A program made the position numbers and the translations under genes. Source: Dehalococcoidales bacterium (GTDB lineage Bacteria; Chloroflexota; Dehalococcoidia; Dehalococcoidales; Fen-1064). Taken from it: a stretch of DNA of 11,770 nucleotides. Position 1 is the first letter of the stretch; the number at the start of each line of letters is the position of its first letter. Of this stretch, positions 1-5,860 are shown in pieces. Location: the NCBI GenBank assembly GCA_016929875.1, contig JAFGHZ010000058.1, positions 1 through 11,770 on the forward strand, given 5' to 3'. The notes under the pieces were generated by a model. That model was not told where the DNA came from, did not search any database, and saw nothing but the letters and a program-made list of their open reading frames with translations.

Positions 1-15
1 CTGAGCTTTAGCTGT

Positions 16-42
16 GGGAGAGGGGCGCAATCCCCTCTTTTT
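16..42 (+). terminator. Intrinsic terminator of a gene left of the window
   Basis: A perfect 7-bp stem (AGAGGGG at 19-25 with CCCCTCT at 32-38) encloses the loop CGCAAT and runs into a T5 tract at 38-42. G-U pairs can extend the stem to position 16. This is a textbook rho-independent terminator. It must serve a plus-strand gene that ends before or at the window edge, because no gene lies between position 1 and the hairpin. It separates that gene from lgt. Confidence 0.85.
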
Positions 43-94
43 GTTGTCCGGGGAGCGTATTCCGAATCTAAACAAGACAAAACGGGTCGTTTTA

Positions 95-103
95 TGCTAA
101 AGT
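95..103 (+). promoter_or_regulatory. Weak extended -10 promoter candidate for lgt
   Basis: TGCTAAAGT at 95-103 fits an extended -10 (TGn plus a 4/6 match to TATAAT). AAGACA at 74-79 is a 4/6 match to a -35 box, with an 18-base spacer. Transcription would start near 110, about 25 bases before the lgt ATG and well after the terminator at 16-42. The score is modest, and the call rests mainly on position and on the extended -10 boxes seen upstream of two other genes here. Confidence 0.3.
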
Positions 104-135
104 ATTAGTAGTAATAAATCATAGCTGGAGATATT

Positions 136-990
136 ATGCAGATCGGTGTCAATCGGATAGCTTTTGAGCTTGGCTCGGTCGCCATCTCATGGTATGGTAT
201 CTTTATCGCTCTGGCGGTCATATGGCTCATATTCTGGATGTGGTGGCGGGTCAGGAAAGGCGCCAAACTCTCGCTGGATACGGTGCTTTCTATGGCTCTG
301 GTTGGTATCCCTTCGGGAATAATTTTCGCGAGACTCCTTCACGTGGTCGATAATATCGTGATTGCCAGATTACACCCCGAACTGGCAATCACCGGGCAGG
401 TAATCGATTATCTTAGAGAGCCGTCGAAGATTATCGGTGGCGACGGCTTGACCATTTACGGCGCGGTGCTGGGCGCCTCGCTGGGGATCTGGATATACTG
501 CAAAATTGCGAAAGTAAAAATCGGCTATGTCTTCGACCTGGTAGCCCCGGCTATTGTCGTGGCCCAGGCAATCGGCAGGGTCGGATGTACGCTCAACGGC
601 TGTTGTTACGGTTCGCCTACCACACTCCCCTGGGGCATCGAATATACCAATCCTAATAGTTTCGGCTTTGGAGCCGGAGTGGTACATCCCACCACTATTT
701 ATGAAATTATTTTTTGTCTGATTCTATTTGTCGTACTGCTGAAATTGCGCGGCAGGCTGAAACCCGACGGCACTCTCTATCTTGTTTATCTGTCGGCTTA
801 CTCTGCCTGGCGTATCGGTATCGATTTTCTGCGCGAAGGCCAGCCGTTTCTTGCCAGTCTACACCAGGCACAGGTCATCGGTTTCATCGTATTGTTAATC
901 ACCTTGCCATGGATGATAAATCATACCAGATGGGTCAAGAAGGAAGAGTTGGCCCCGCCTGCTCCCGATGATAAAACGGAGCTGGCCTAG
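136..990 (+). CDS. lgt: Prolipoprotein diacylglyceryl transferase
   Basis: Integral membrane enzyme that moves a diacylglyceryl group from phosphatidylglycerol to the lipobox cysteine of prolipoproteins, the first step of lipoprotein maturation. At 284 aa it has the normal family length. Hydrophobic segments lie near residues 14-37, 49-70, 105-123, 132-146, 187-203 and 245-260. The signature region is 147-159 (GRVGCTLNGCCYG), with Arg148 in the place of E. coli Arg143. HPTTIYE (184-190) and the C-terminal block around Arg226 and Arg233 (WRIGIDFLR) are typical. Relative to E. coli, His103 aligns with Tyr108, Asn146 with Cys151 and Glu151 with Cys156. I believe such Cys-rich signatures also occur in other Gram-positive-type Lgts, so I read this as a lineage variant. 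The ATG follows CTGGAG at a 6-base gap. The C-terminal tail from about 268 is charged and probably cytoplasmic. The gene downstream is unrelated in function. Confidence 0.95.
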   Translation: MQIGVNRIAFELGSVAISWYGIFIALAVIWLIFWMWWRVRKGAKLSLDTVLSMALVGIPSGIIFARLLHVVDNIVIARLHPELAITGQVIDYLREPSKIIGGDGLTIYGAVLGASLGIWIYCKIAKVKIGYVFDLVAPAIVVAQAIGRVGCTLNGCCYGSPTTLPWGIEYTNPNSFGFGAGVVHPTTIYEIIFCLILFVVLLKLRGRLKPDGTLYLVYLSAYSAWRIGIDFLREGQPFLASLHQAQVIGFIVLLITLPWMINHTRWVKKEELAPPAPDDKTELA

Positions 991-1057
991 CCTGCCAGCC
1001 TGTTTGATAAAACGTAATTGTAAAATTAAATAAATAATGAATCAGGAGGATATTGAT

Positions 1058-2350
1058 TTGAACGACAATGATGTTGTGGTAGTCAGCGGAGTCCGGACTG
1101 CCGTCGGCTCTTTCGGTGGAGCGCTGAAAGATGTTTCGGTAGTGAAACTCGGCTCACTGGTTATCAAGGAAGTATTGAAAAAAGCAGGGCTTCGACCTAA
1201 GAGCAGCGCGAAACTGCTCGATGTCGGCCCCGATGCCTTGAAAGGAGAAGCATGCGAAGTTGAGCAAAAGGCATGCGACTGGGATTCGTCCCTGAAAGAA
1301 GTGCAGGTGGATGAAGTCATTATGGGCTGTGTCCTCCAGGGCGGACAGGGACAGAACGTGGCGCGCCAGGCGATGATTTACGCTGGTGTACCTAAAGAGA
1401 CTACTGCCTCCACGATTAATTTTGTCTGCGGTTCAGGGCTGAAGTCAGTCATACTCGCAGCGCAGGCAGTTAAGTGCGGCGATGCGGAAATAGTCATTGC
1501 AGGCGGTATGGAAAGCATGTCTAATGCTCCTTTTGCTTTGTCCAAAGCTCGCTGGGGATATCGTATGAGTGTGACTGCGAAAGATGAAATTTATGACCTT
1601 ACAGTCTACGACGGACTGTGGGAAATATTCGGCGGATATCATATGGGGATTACGGCGGAAAATATCGCGGCTAAATACAAGATTTCTCGTGAAGAACAGG
1701 ATAAGATTGGACTTCTAAGTCATCAAAGAGCGCGTGCCGCGATTACTGCCGGCAAATTCAAAGAGGAGATCGTCCCGGTCGTCATCCCGCAGAGAAAGGG
1801 AGACCCCATTGTCTTCGATACCGACGAACGCCCGATGGATACTACGCTGGAAAAGATGGCGAAGCTGGCACCTGCTTTCAAGAAGGACGGTACGGTCACT
1901 GCCGGTAATGCTTCCGGCATCAACGATGCGGCGGCGGCGGTGCTGGTTATGTCCCGCGCCAAGGCAAAAGAACTCGGCTTGAAACCGATGGTGACTATTA
2001 AATCCTATGCCAGTGGCGGCATCGACCCGGCATATATGGGTCTGGGGCCGATTCCCTCTTCCCGGAAGGCTCTACAGAATGCCGGTCTTACGGTCAAGGA
2101 CCTCGATGTCATCGAACTGAACGAGGCGTTTGCCTCTCAGGTGATTGCTTCGATGAGAGAGTTGGGGTTGAGCATTGAAAATACCAATCCCAATGGCAGT
2201 GGTATCTCCCTTGGTCATCCCATCGGTGCCAGCGGTACCAGAATGCTCGTCTCGGCGATGCACGAAATGAAGAATGAGAACTGGAACAAAGCTCTCCTGA
2301 CGATGTGCATCGGCGGCGGTCAGGGTATCGCCATGGTCGTGGAAAAGTAA
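1058..2350 (+). CDS. Thiolase (acetyl-CoA C-acetyltransferase type)
   Basis: Condenses two acyl-CoA units or cleaves 3-ketoacyl-CoA; direction and chain length cannot be read from sequence. I place the start at TTG 1058 because a perfect AGGAGG (1044-1049) lies 8 bases upstream. The in-frame ATG at 1037 would put that site inside the gene and has no ribosome site of its own. From the TTG the protein is 430 aa, longer than the usual 390-400. Catalytic residues are present: nucleophile Cys124 (NFVCGSG), NEAFA, His387 (GHPIG) and Cys417 (CIGGGQG). The excess is an extra block of about 33 residues at roughly 46-82, between the first helix and the VDEVIMG strand, containing Cys66 and Cys73. I recall the same block in thiolases of anaerobic sulfate reducers and Dehalococcoidia, so it is probably a subfamily trait. 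A weak promoter may lie in the AT-rich gap after lgt (TTGATA 1004-1009, TTAAAT 1026-1031, 16-base spacer). Confidence 0.93.
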   Translation: MNDNDVVVVSGVRTAVGSFGGALKDVSVVKLGSLVIKEVLKKAGLRPKSSAKLLDVGPDALKGEACEVEQKACDWDSSLKEVQVDEVIMGCVLQGGQGQNVARQAMIYAGVPKETTASTINFVCGSGLKSVILAAQAVKCGDAEIVIAGGMESMSNAPFALSKARWGYRMSVTAKDEIYDLTVYDGLWEIFGGYHMGITAENIAAKYKISREEQDKIGLLSHQRARAAITAGKFKEEIVPVVIPQRKGDPIVFDTDERPMDTTLEKMAKLAPAFKKDGTVTAGNASGINDAAAAVLVMSRAKAKELGLKPMVTIKSYASGGIDPAYMGLGPIPSSRKALQNAGLTVKDLDVIELNEAFASQVIASMRELGLSIENTNPNGSGISLGHPIGASGTRMLVSAMHEMKNENWNKALLTMCIGGGQGIAMVVEK

Positions 2351-2382
2351 ACAGAGCTCAACGGTAAGCGGATAGATTTGCT

Positions 2383-2409
2383 TTGAGGCGGGTCTTAGAC
2401 CCGCCTCAA
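2383..2409 (+). terminator. Strong hairpin after the thiolase, no T tract
   Basis: A perfect 12-bp stem (TTGAGGCGGGTC at 2383-2394, GACCCGCCTCAA at 2398-2409) with a three-base TTA loop lies 32 bases after the thiolase stop. It is very stable but is followed by GTGTTATC, not a T run. It may therefore act as a weak terminator or a 3'-end stabiliser of the thiolase mRNA rather than a classical intrinsic terminator. Confidence 0.55.
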
Positions 2410-2453
2410 GTGTTATCGGCAATACAAAATTTAGCCTTGTTTGGGGAGAAGGG

Positions 2454-2482
2454 TAGTAATGGCGGTGGGGTTATTATATAAT
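2454..2482 (+). promoter_or_regulatory. Promoter candidate for the DapB-like gene
   Basis: A perfect TATAAT lies at 2477-2482, with a poor -35 (TAGTAA, 2454-2459) at a 17-base spacing. Transcription would begin near 2489 and give a leader of about 93 bases. A small hairpin (AGGCG 2485-2489, CGCCT 2495-2499) sits right at the start. TAATGG (2457-2462) can pair with CCATTA (2511-2516) around it, though the first arm lies upstream of the predicted start. I checked the leader for lysine-riboswitch and T-box landmarks and saw none. Confidence 0.45.
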
Positions 2483-2581
2483 CTAGGCGGAACTCGCCTC
2501 ATTAGCCCCCCCATTAGTCTTAGAAAGTGGTTATACAAGGAATGACCATGCCCTGATTCTTGTAAGAAAAGGAGGTTTGAT

Positions 2582-3334
2582 ATGAGAGTAGGTCTTTTCG
2601 GTTTCGGTAAAGCAGGTAAAGCCGTAGCAACCATACTACTGCAGAGTCCCGATGTGCATCTTTGTTGGGTGGTGAGAAAATCGAATGTGTTGCAGCATCG
2701 TTCTGTCCCTGAGTTTCTCGGTATCGTTGATGAAGAGCAAGGGGTGATTTTCTCCAAAGATGAGTGGCCGGTTCAACAACTCCTCGATGAACATCCTGTC
2801 GACGCGATAATCGATTTTTCTTCTGCCGAAGCAGTATTAGCTTATGGCGCGGAAGCCGCTAAAAGAGAGGTGACCATCGTAACCGCCATATCGGCATATC
2901 CTCCCGAGACTGTCGATTTCATTAAAAATTTGTCCCGGCAGACAGCTGCCCTCTGGTCGCCGAATATTACCATCGGCGTCAATTTCATGATACTGGCCGG
3001 CAAGATTCTCAAATCCATTGCGCCTTATACTGACATCGAGATAATAGAGGAGCACTTCAAGACCAAGAAAGAGGTTTCCGGGACAGCCAGAATAATCGCC
3101 GAAACTTTGTCCCTGGATGAGATGTCGATTAAATCGGTCAGGGCGGGGGGTATCATCGGCAAACACGAGATTATCTTCGGTTTTCCCTATCAGACAGTGC
3201 GCTTAATCCACGAATCGATAACACGAGAGGCGTTCGGTAACGGGGCATTGTTTGCGGCTCTGAGCCTGATGGACAGGGGGAAGGGCTTGTATTCTATGGA
3301 GGATCTGCTGATACCGTACTTCAACCTGAGGTAA
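2582..3334 (+). CDS. Divergent DapB-family (dihydrodipicolinate reductase-like) protein
   Basis: Resembles 4-hydroxy-tetrahydrodipicolinate reductase, the NAD(P)H enzyme of lysine and diaminopimelate synthesis, from end to end at the usual 250 aa. Residues 7-12 (GFGKAG) form the nucleotide-binding loop. DFSS (78-81), SPNITIGVN (126-134), SGTA (166-169), GKHEIIFG (193-200) and the GLYSMEDLL tail follow in family order. Two parts differ from the usual enzyme. The GTTG motif after the fourth strand is TAIS (101-104). The catalytic loop, HHRHKVDAPSGT in E. coli, reads HFKTKKEVSGT (158-168), one residue shorter: the first His and the Lys (Lys162) can be kept by alignment, but the second His is Phe159. 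It could be a lineage-specific DapB or a paralogue acting on another substrate. No other lysine gene lies in the window. AAGGAGG six bases before the ATG fixes the start. It converges on the DUF402 gene with a 19-base gap. Confidence 0.8.
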   Translation: MRVGLFGFGKAGKAVATILLQSPDVHLCWVVRKSNVLQHRSVPEFLGIVDEEQGVIFSKDEWPVQQLLDEHPVDAIIDFSSAEAVLAYGAEAAKREVTIVTAISAYPPETVDFIKNLSRQTAALWSPNITIGVNFMILAGKILKSIAPYTDIEIIEEHFKTKKEVSGTARIIAETLSLDEMSIKSVRAGGIIGKHEIIFGFPYQTVRLIHESITREAFGNGALFAALSLMDRGKGLYSMEDLLIPYFNLR

Positions 3335-3353
3335 TGCTCTGATGTTTGCTCGT

Positions 3354-3980
3354 TTAGATAATATCCCAGCCGTCGGGTAAGACGGGGATTTTCCATGATG
3401 GGTCGGGTTTCCAGTGTTCCCAGCCGTTGAAAATTGATTTGCCGGACTGGAGCAGTTTTACCAACTGTTTTCCTTCCTTATACATTCGTCGTACACGCTC
3501 ATTGGATAACAAATTTAGCTCGATTGCAGCTTTTGTTTCATACTCGTCTTTCCAGTACCAACTCTTTAAATCAAATTCCACTATTGCATCCAAAAGCATA
3601 TCCATATAGTCAAAACCTTTGTCAGTGCGTATGAGGGGATCTTCGAAATTAATATACCAGCTGTTCCTGTTAAAAAATATAACTATTGAATAATCTTTAC
3701 CCGGAATAGTTAGTCTTAAACCATCACCCGAGATTTCTCCAGGCCATTTAGAATCATTTATTATCCAATTGCAGTCTTTGCGAGTTTGAACTGTTGGGCG
3801 CTTGCCATCTATGGTAACCGGTTGCTTGAAAATTGTGTCGCACGGTGAATATAACGCTAATAATTCGGGGGTATCTTGGGCTACAATGACTGGTCGTGCC
3901 GACCAGATTCTATTTTGCCAGATTTCTCTGATAACGACCGTTTGTCCCGGTTTAAATGGTTTTTCTCGTGTATTTGACAT
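3354..3980 (-). CDS. DUF402 family protein (FomD/nucleoside diphosphatase-like)
   Basis: The 208-aa protein fits the DUF402 family. Characterised members hydrolyse nucleotide phosphates (Staphylococcus nucleoside tri/diphosphatase) or a cytidylyl intermediate in fosfomycin synthesis (FomD); its own substrate cannot be read from sequence. Family landmarks are a basic N-terminal beta segment (GQTVVIREIW, 12-21), WYINFEDPLIR (108-118), GFDYMDMLLDAIVEFD (122-137), the acidic WKDE (143-146) of the metal-binding region, and a helical stretch from about 147 to 180. The end, around WKPDPSW (190-196) followed by the PVLPDGWD motif, matches longer actinobacterial and Chloroflexota members as I remember them. 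It is soluble with no signal peptide. Only a weak GGAG lies 11 bases before the ATG. By hand count, 191 of 480 bases at 3421-3900 are G or C (about 40%), against 137 of 240 (57%) at 4501-4740 in recJ. That suggests a different history. Two palindromic repeats lie just upstream. Confidence 0.82.
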   Translation of the reverse strand: MSNTREKPFKPGQTVVIREIWQNRIWSARPVIVAQDTPELLALYSPCDTIFKQPVTIDGKRPTVQTRKDCNWIINDSKWPGEISGDGLRLTIPGKDYSIVIFFNRNSWYINFEDPLIRTDKGFDYMDMLLDAIVEFDLKSWYWKDEYETKAAIELNLLSNERVRRMYKEGKQLVKLLQSGKSIFNGWEHWKPDPSWKIPVLPDGWDII

Positions 3981-4007
3981 GTTTGCTTCAACTCCGCTTG
4001 CCGAGAG

Positions 4008-4095
4008 TTTCTTCTCCCTTGAGGGGAGAAGATTGAGATGAGGGTGAAATTGATTTCCCCTTACCTTCCGTCCTCTCCCTCAAGGGGAGAGGAAA
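4008..4095. repeat. 88-bp imperfect palindrome (MITE-like)
   Basis: The whole segment reads nearly the same on both strands, centred at 4051/4052. Each end also forms its own hairpin: CTTCTCCC (4011-4018) with GGGAGAAG (4024-4031), and CCTCTCCC (4072-4079) with GGGAGAGG (4085-4092). The middle is a third symmetry (AAAT-TG-ATTT). Terminal inverted repeats of about 24 bases with no internal gene fit a miniature inverted-repeat element or a REP-like repeat. Read as minus-strand protein it yields the PLRERTEGKG-type peptide often seen in spurious ORFs over such repeats. Confidence 0.65.
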
Positions 4096-4104
4096 TGATT
4101 TAAT

Positions 4105-4171
4105 CTCCATACCGACGAAAGTCGGTATCCAGTCGAAAGATTGATGGATTCCAGCCTGCGCTGGAATGGAG
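4105..4171. repeat. 67-bp double-hairpin repeat between recJ and the DUF402 gene
   Basis: Two perfect 8-bp hairpins, ATACCGAC/GTCGGTAT (4109-4116, 4121-4128, loop GAAA) and ATTCCAGC/GCTGGAAT (4148-4155, 4160-4167, loop CTGC), are flanked by CTCCAT (4105-4110) and ATGGAG (4166-4171). The minus strand encodes IPAQAGIH then WIPTFVGM. This is the well-known spurious peptide of a dispersed bacterial repeat family that reads IPAQAGIH...WIPAFAGM elsewhere. It begins 4 bases after the recJ stop, so it would sit in the recJ 3' UTR and could stabilise or end that transcript. No T tract follows. Confidence 0.7.
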
Positions 4172-4175
4172 GTTG

Positions 4176-5858
4176 TTATTTTGTTTTTCCGAAGTCCAGA
4201 ATATTCAATCTCAATGTGGACTTGCCGCCCCACTGGTCGAGCTCCAGATTATAGACGATGTCCAGCGGCGAAGATAACTCCTTCTGGTTCTCGCCGAATC
4301 CGAATGCAACGGCGTCCCAGACCATTTTATCCTGCTGGAGCTTCAGTCTCAGGTGTCCGTTGGTACTTCCCATCGTGCGGTGTTCGATTACGCTGACGTC
4401 ACGGCTGATAAAGGTCGGGGTGGGATTACCCTGCCCGAAAGGCGCCAACTGCTGTATTTTACGGTAAGCATCACCGGCGAGGTCCTGTAACGAAACCTCG
4501 GCATCGATCTCGATTCTCGGCCTGAGGTCGACCCCGGCGAGCTGGGTTTCGGCTATTTTCATCAATCGCTCGCAGAGAACGGGCAAGTTATGGCTCAATA
4601 TCATAAAGCCGGCCGCCCCGGCATGACCGCCGTAATCCAGAAACAGGTCGCGGCACTGCGTCAGGGCGTTGATGATGTTGAATTCGGGGATACTGCGACA
4701 GCTCCCGGTGCTGATTTTCTTGCCTGGCTTGACGACTACCGACGGCCGATAGAATTCGTCGGTCAGTTTGTTGGCGACCAGCCCGGCAATTCCTGCAGAG
4801 TAATCGTCGATGCCGACGATGAGTATCGGTTGCAAGCCCGCGGCGAGCACTTTTTCCCTTGCCATCGCTGCCGCTTTGCTGGTCAGTTGCTGTCGTTCGG
4901 TGTTCTTCTGCTCCAGCCAGAGTGTCAGCTCCCCTGCCCTCTCGCGTGAATTGGTCATCAGCAGTTCGTAGCTGGGGAGAGCGTGGTCGAGCCGGCTGGC
5001 GGTATTCAGCCTCGGGGCGATTGCCCAGGTGATGTTCTCGGAAGTGATATTGCCGCCTGATAATCCTGCTTTCGCCAGCAGTTCCCCCAGTCCGAGTCTT
5101 AAAGAAGTATTCATTCTCTGCAGGCCTGCTTTGACGAGGTAGCGGTTTTCGCCCAATAACGGTGTCATATCGGCTACCGTGCCGATGGCGACCATATCGA
5201 CGACTTCCTCGAGCCGTTCTTCTTTTTTGATACCCATTAGTAAAGCCTGCAGTAGTTTATAAGCAACACCGACACCTGCCAGCTCAATAAAAGGATAATG
5301 TGAGTCGACTCTTTTCGGATTGATGACCGCCAGAGCCGGCGGGAGTTCTTCGGTCGGGGTGTGGTGGTCGGTAATGATGATATCCATTCCCAGGTGACTG
5401 GCTTTTTTGACCGGGTTGACGCCGGTAATGCCGCAGTCGGTCGTGATAATGAGGCTGATGCCTTCGTTGTGCAATGCCTCCAGCGCTGTAATTTTGAGAC
5501 CGTGTCCCTCGTTGAGACGGTGCGGAATGTAGGGGACGGCCGAGATGTTGAAATTTTTGAATCCCTCGACTAGCAGTGCGGTGGAAGTAATGCCGTCCGC
5601 GTCGAAATCGCCGTAGACGGCAATCTTTTCGCCGGCAAGCATCGCGCGGTAGATTCTGGTAACGGCGACTTCCATATCTTTCAGAAGAAACGGGTCGGAA
5701 GATAAGCGCTTGTCGGCTTTGAAGAAGGGCTCGACTTGCGACGGTTCGGCAAGTCCCCGGTTGAACAGGATCTGGACGACCAGCGGGGATAATCCCGATT
5801 TGCCGAGCGGATGTCCCTGTGGCACTGGTGGAAGAATATGCCACCGCTTATGGTTCAA
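4176..5858 (-). CDS. recJ: Single-stranded-DNA-specific exonuclease RecJ
   Basis: Degrades single-stranded DNA 5' to 3' in recombination, mismatch and base-excision repair, using two metal ions. At 560 aa it is full length. The DHH domain shows motif I GDFDADG (83-89), DCG (141-143), TDHH (163-166) and GTVADM (226-231). The DHHA1 part runs from about 345 to 435 and includes GGHAGAAGF (410-418). The C-terminal OB-like domain spans about 445-555. The DHHA1 segment usually reading WHxGVIGIVA is VGIDDYSAGIAGLVA (348-362), a divergent but ordered version. The start is TTG at 5858, two bases after the fabF stop. Its likely ribosome site, GAGG, lies inside the last fabF codons, so translation is probably coupled to fabF. 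No promoter of its own is visible. The stop is followed within 4 bases by the double-hairpin repeat. Confidence 0.95.
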   Translation of the reverse strand: MNHKRWHILPPVPQGHPLGKSGLSPLVVQILFNRGLAEPSQVEPFFKADKRLSSDPFLLKDMEVAVTRIYRAMLAGEKIAVYGDFDADGITSTALLVEGFKNFNISAVPYIPHRLNEGHGLKITALEALHNEGISLIITTDCGITGVNPVKKASHLGMDIIITDHHTPTEELPPALAVINPKRVDSHYPFIELAGVGVAYKLLQALLMGIKKEERLEEVVDMVAIGTVADMTPLLGENRYLVKAGLQRMNTSLRLGLGELLAKAGLSGGNITSENITWAIAPRLNTASRLDHALPSYELLMTNSRERAGELTLWLEQKNTERQQLTSKAAAMAREKVLAAGLQPILIVGIDDYSAGIAGLVANKLTDEFYRPSVVVKPGKKISTGSCRSIPEFNIINALTQCRDLFLDYGGHAGAAGFMILSHNLPVLCERLMKIAETQLAGVDLRPRIEIDAEVSLQDLAGDAYRKIQQLAPFGQGNPTPTFISRDVSVIEHRTMGSTNGHLRLKLQQDKMVWDAVAFGFGENQKELSSPLDIVYNLELDQWGGKSTLRLNILDFGKTK

Positions 5859-5860
5859 GC

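Noticed and set aside
1037..1057. ATG at 1037 as the thiolase start
   Set aside because: No ribosome site precedes it, and a perfect AGGAGG lies inside this stretch at the right distance from TTG 1058.
2411..2581. Lysine riboswitch or T-box before the DapB-like gene
   Set aside because: I see none of the conserved landmarks of either class, and the space after the predicted start is short for them.
3366..3392. Hairpin CCGTC/GACGG followed by TTTT as a terminator of the DapB-like gene
   Set aside because: It has only five firm base pairs with a four-base T run and lies inside DUF402 coding sequence, so chance is a sufficient explanation.
4008..4171. CRISPR array
   Set aside because: Four hairpins lie in a row, but they belong to two different repeats with no regular spacers.
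3988..4233. 81-residue minus-strand frame between recJ and the DUF402 gene
   Set aside because: It is a translation of the two palindromic repeats plus the end of recJ. Such IPAQAGIH/PLRERTEGKG peptides are typical spurious ORFs.
4590..4949. 119-residue plus-strand frame opposite recJ
   Set aside because: It is antisense to clear RecJ motifs, with no ribosome site or recognisable family; open frames opposite GC-rich genes are common.
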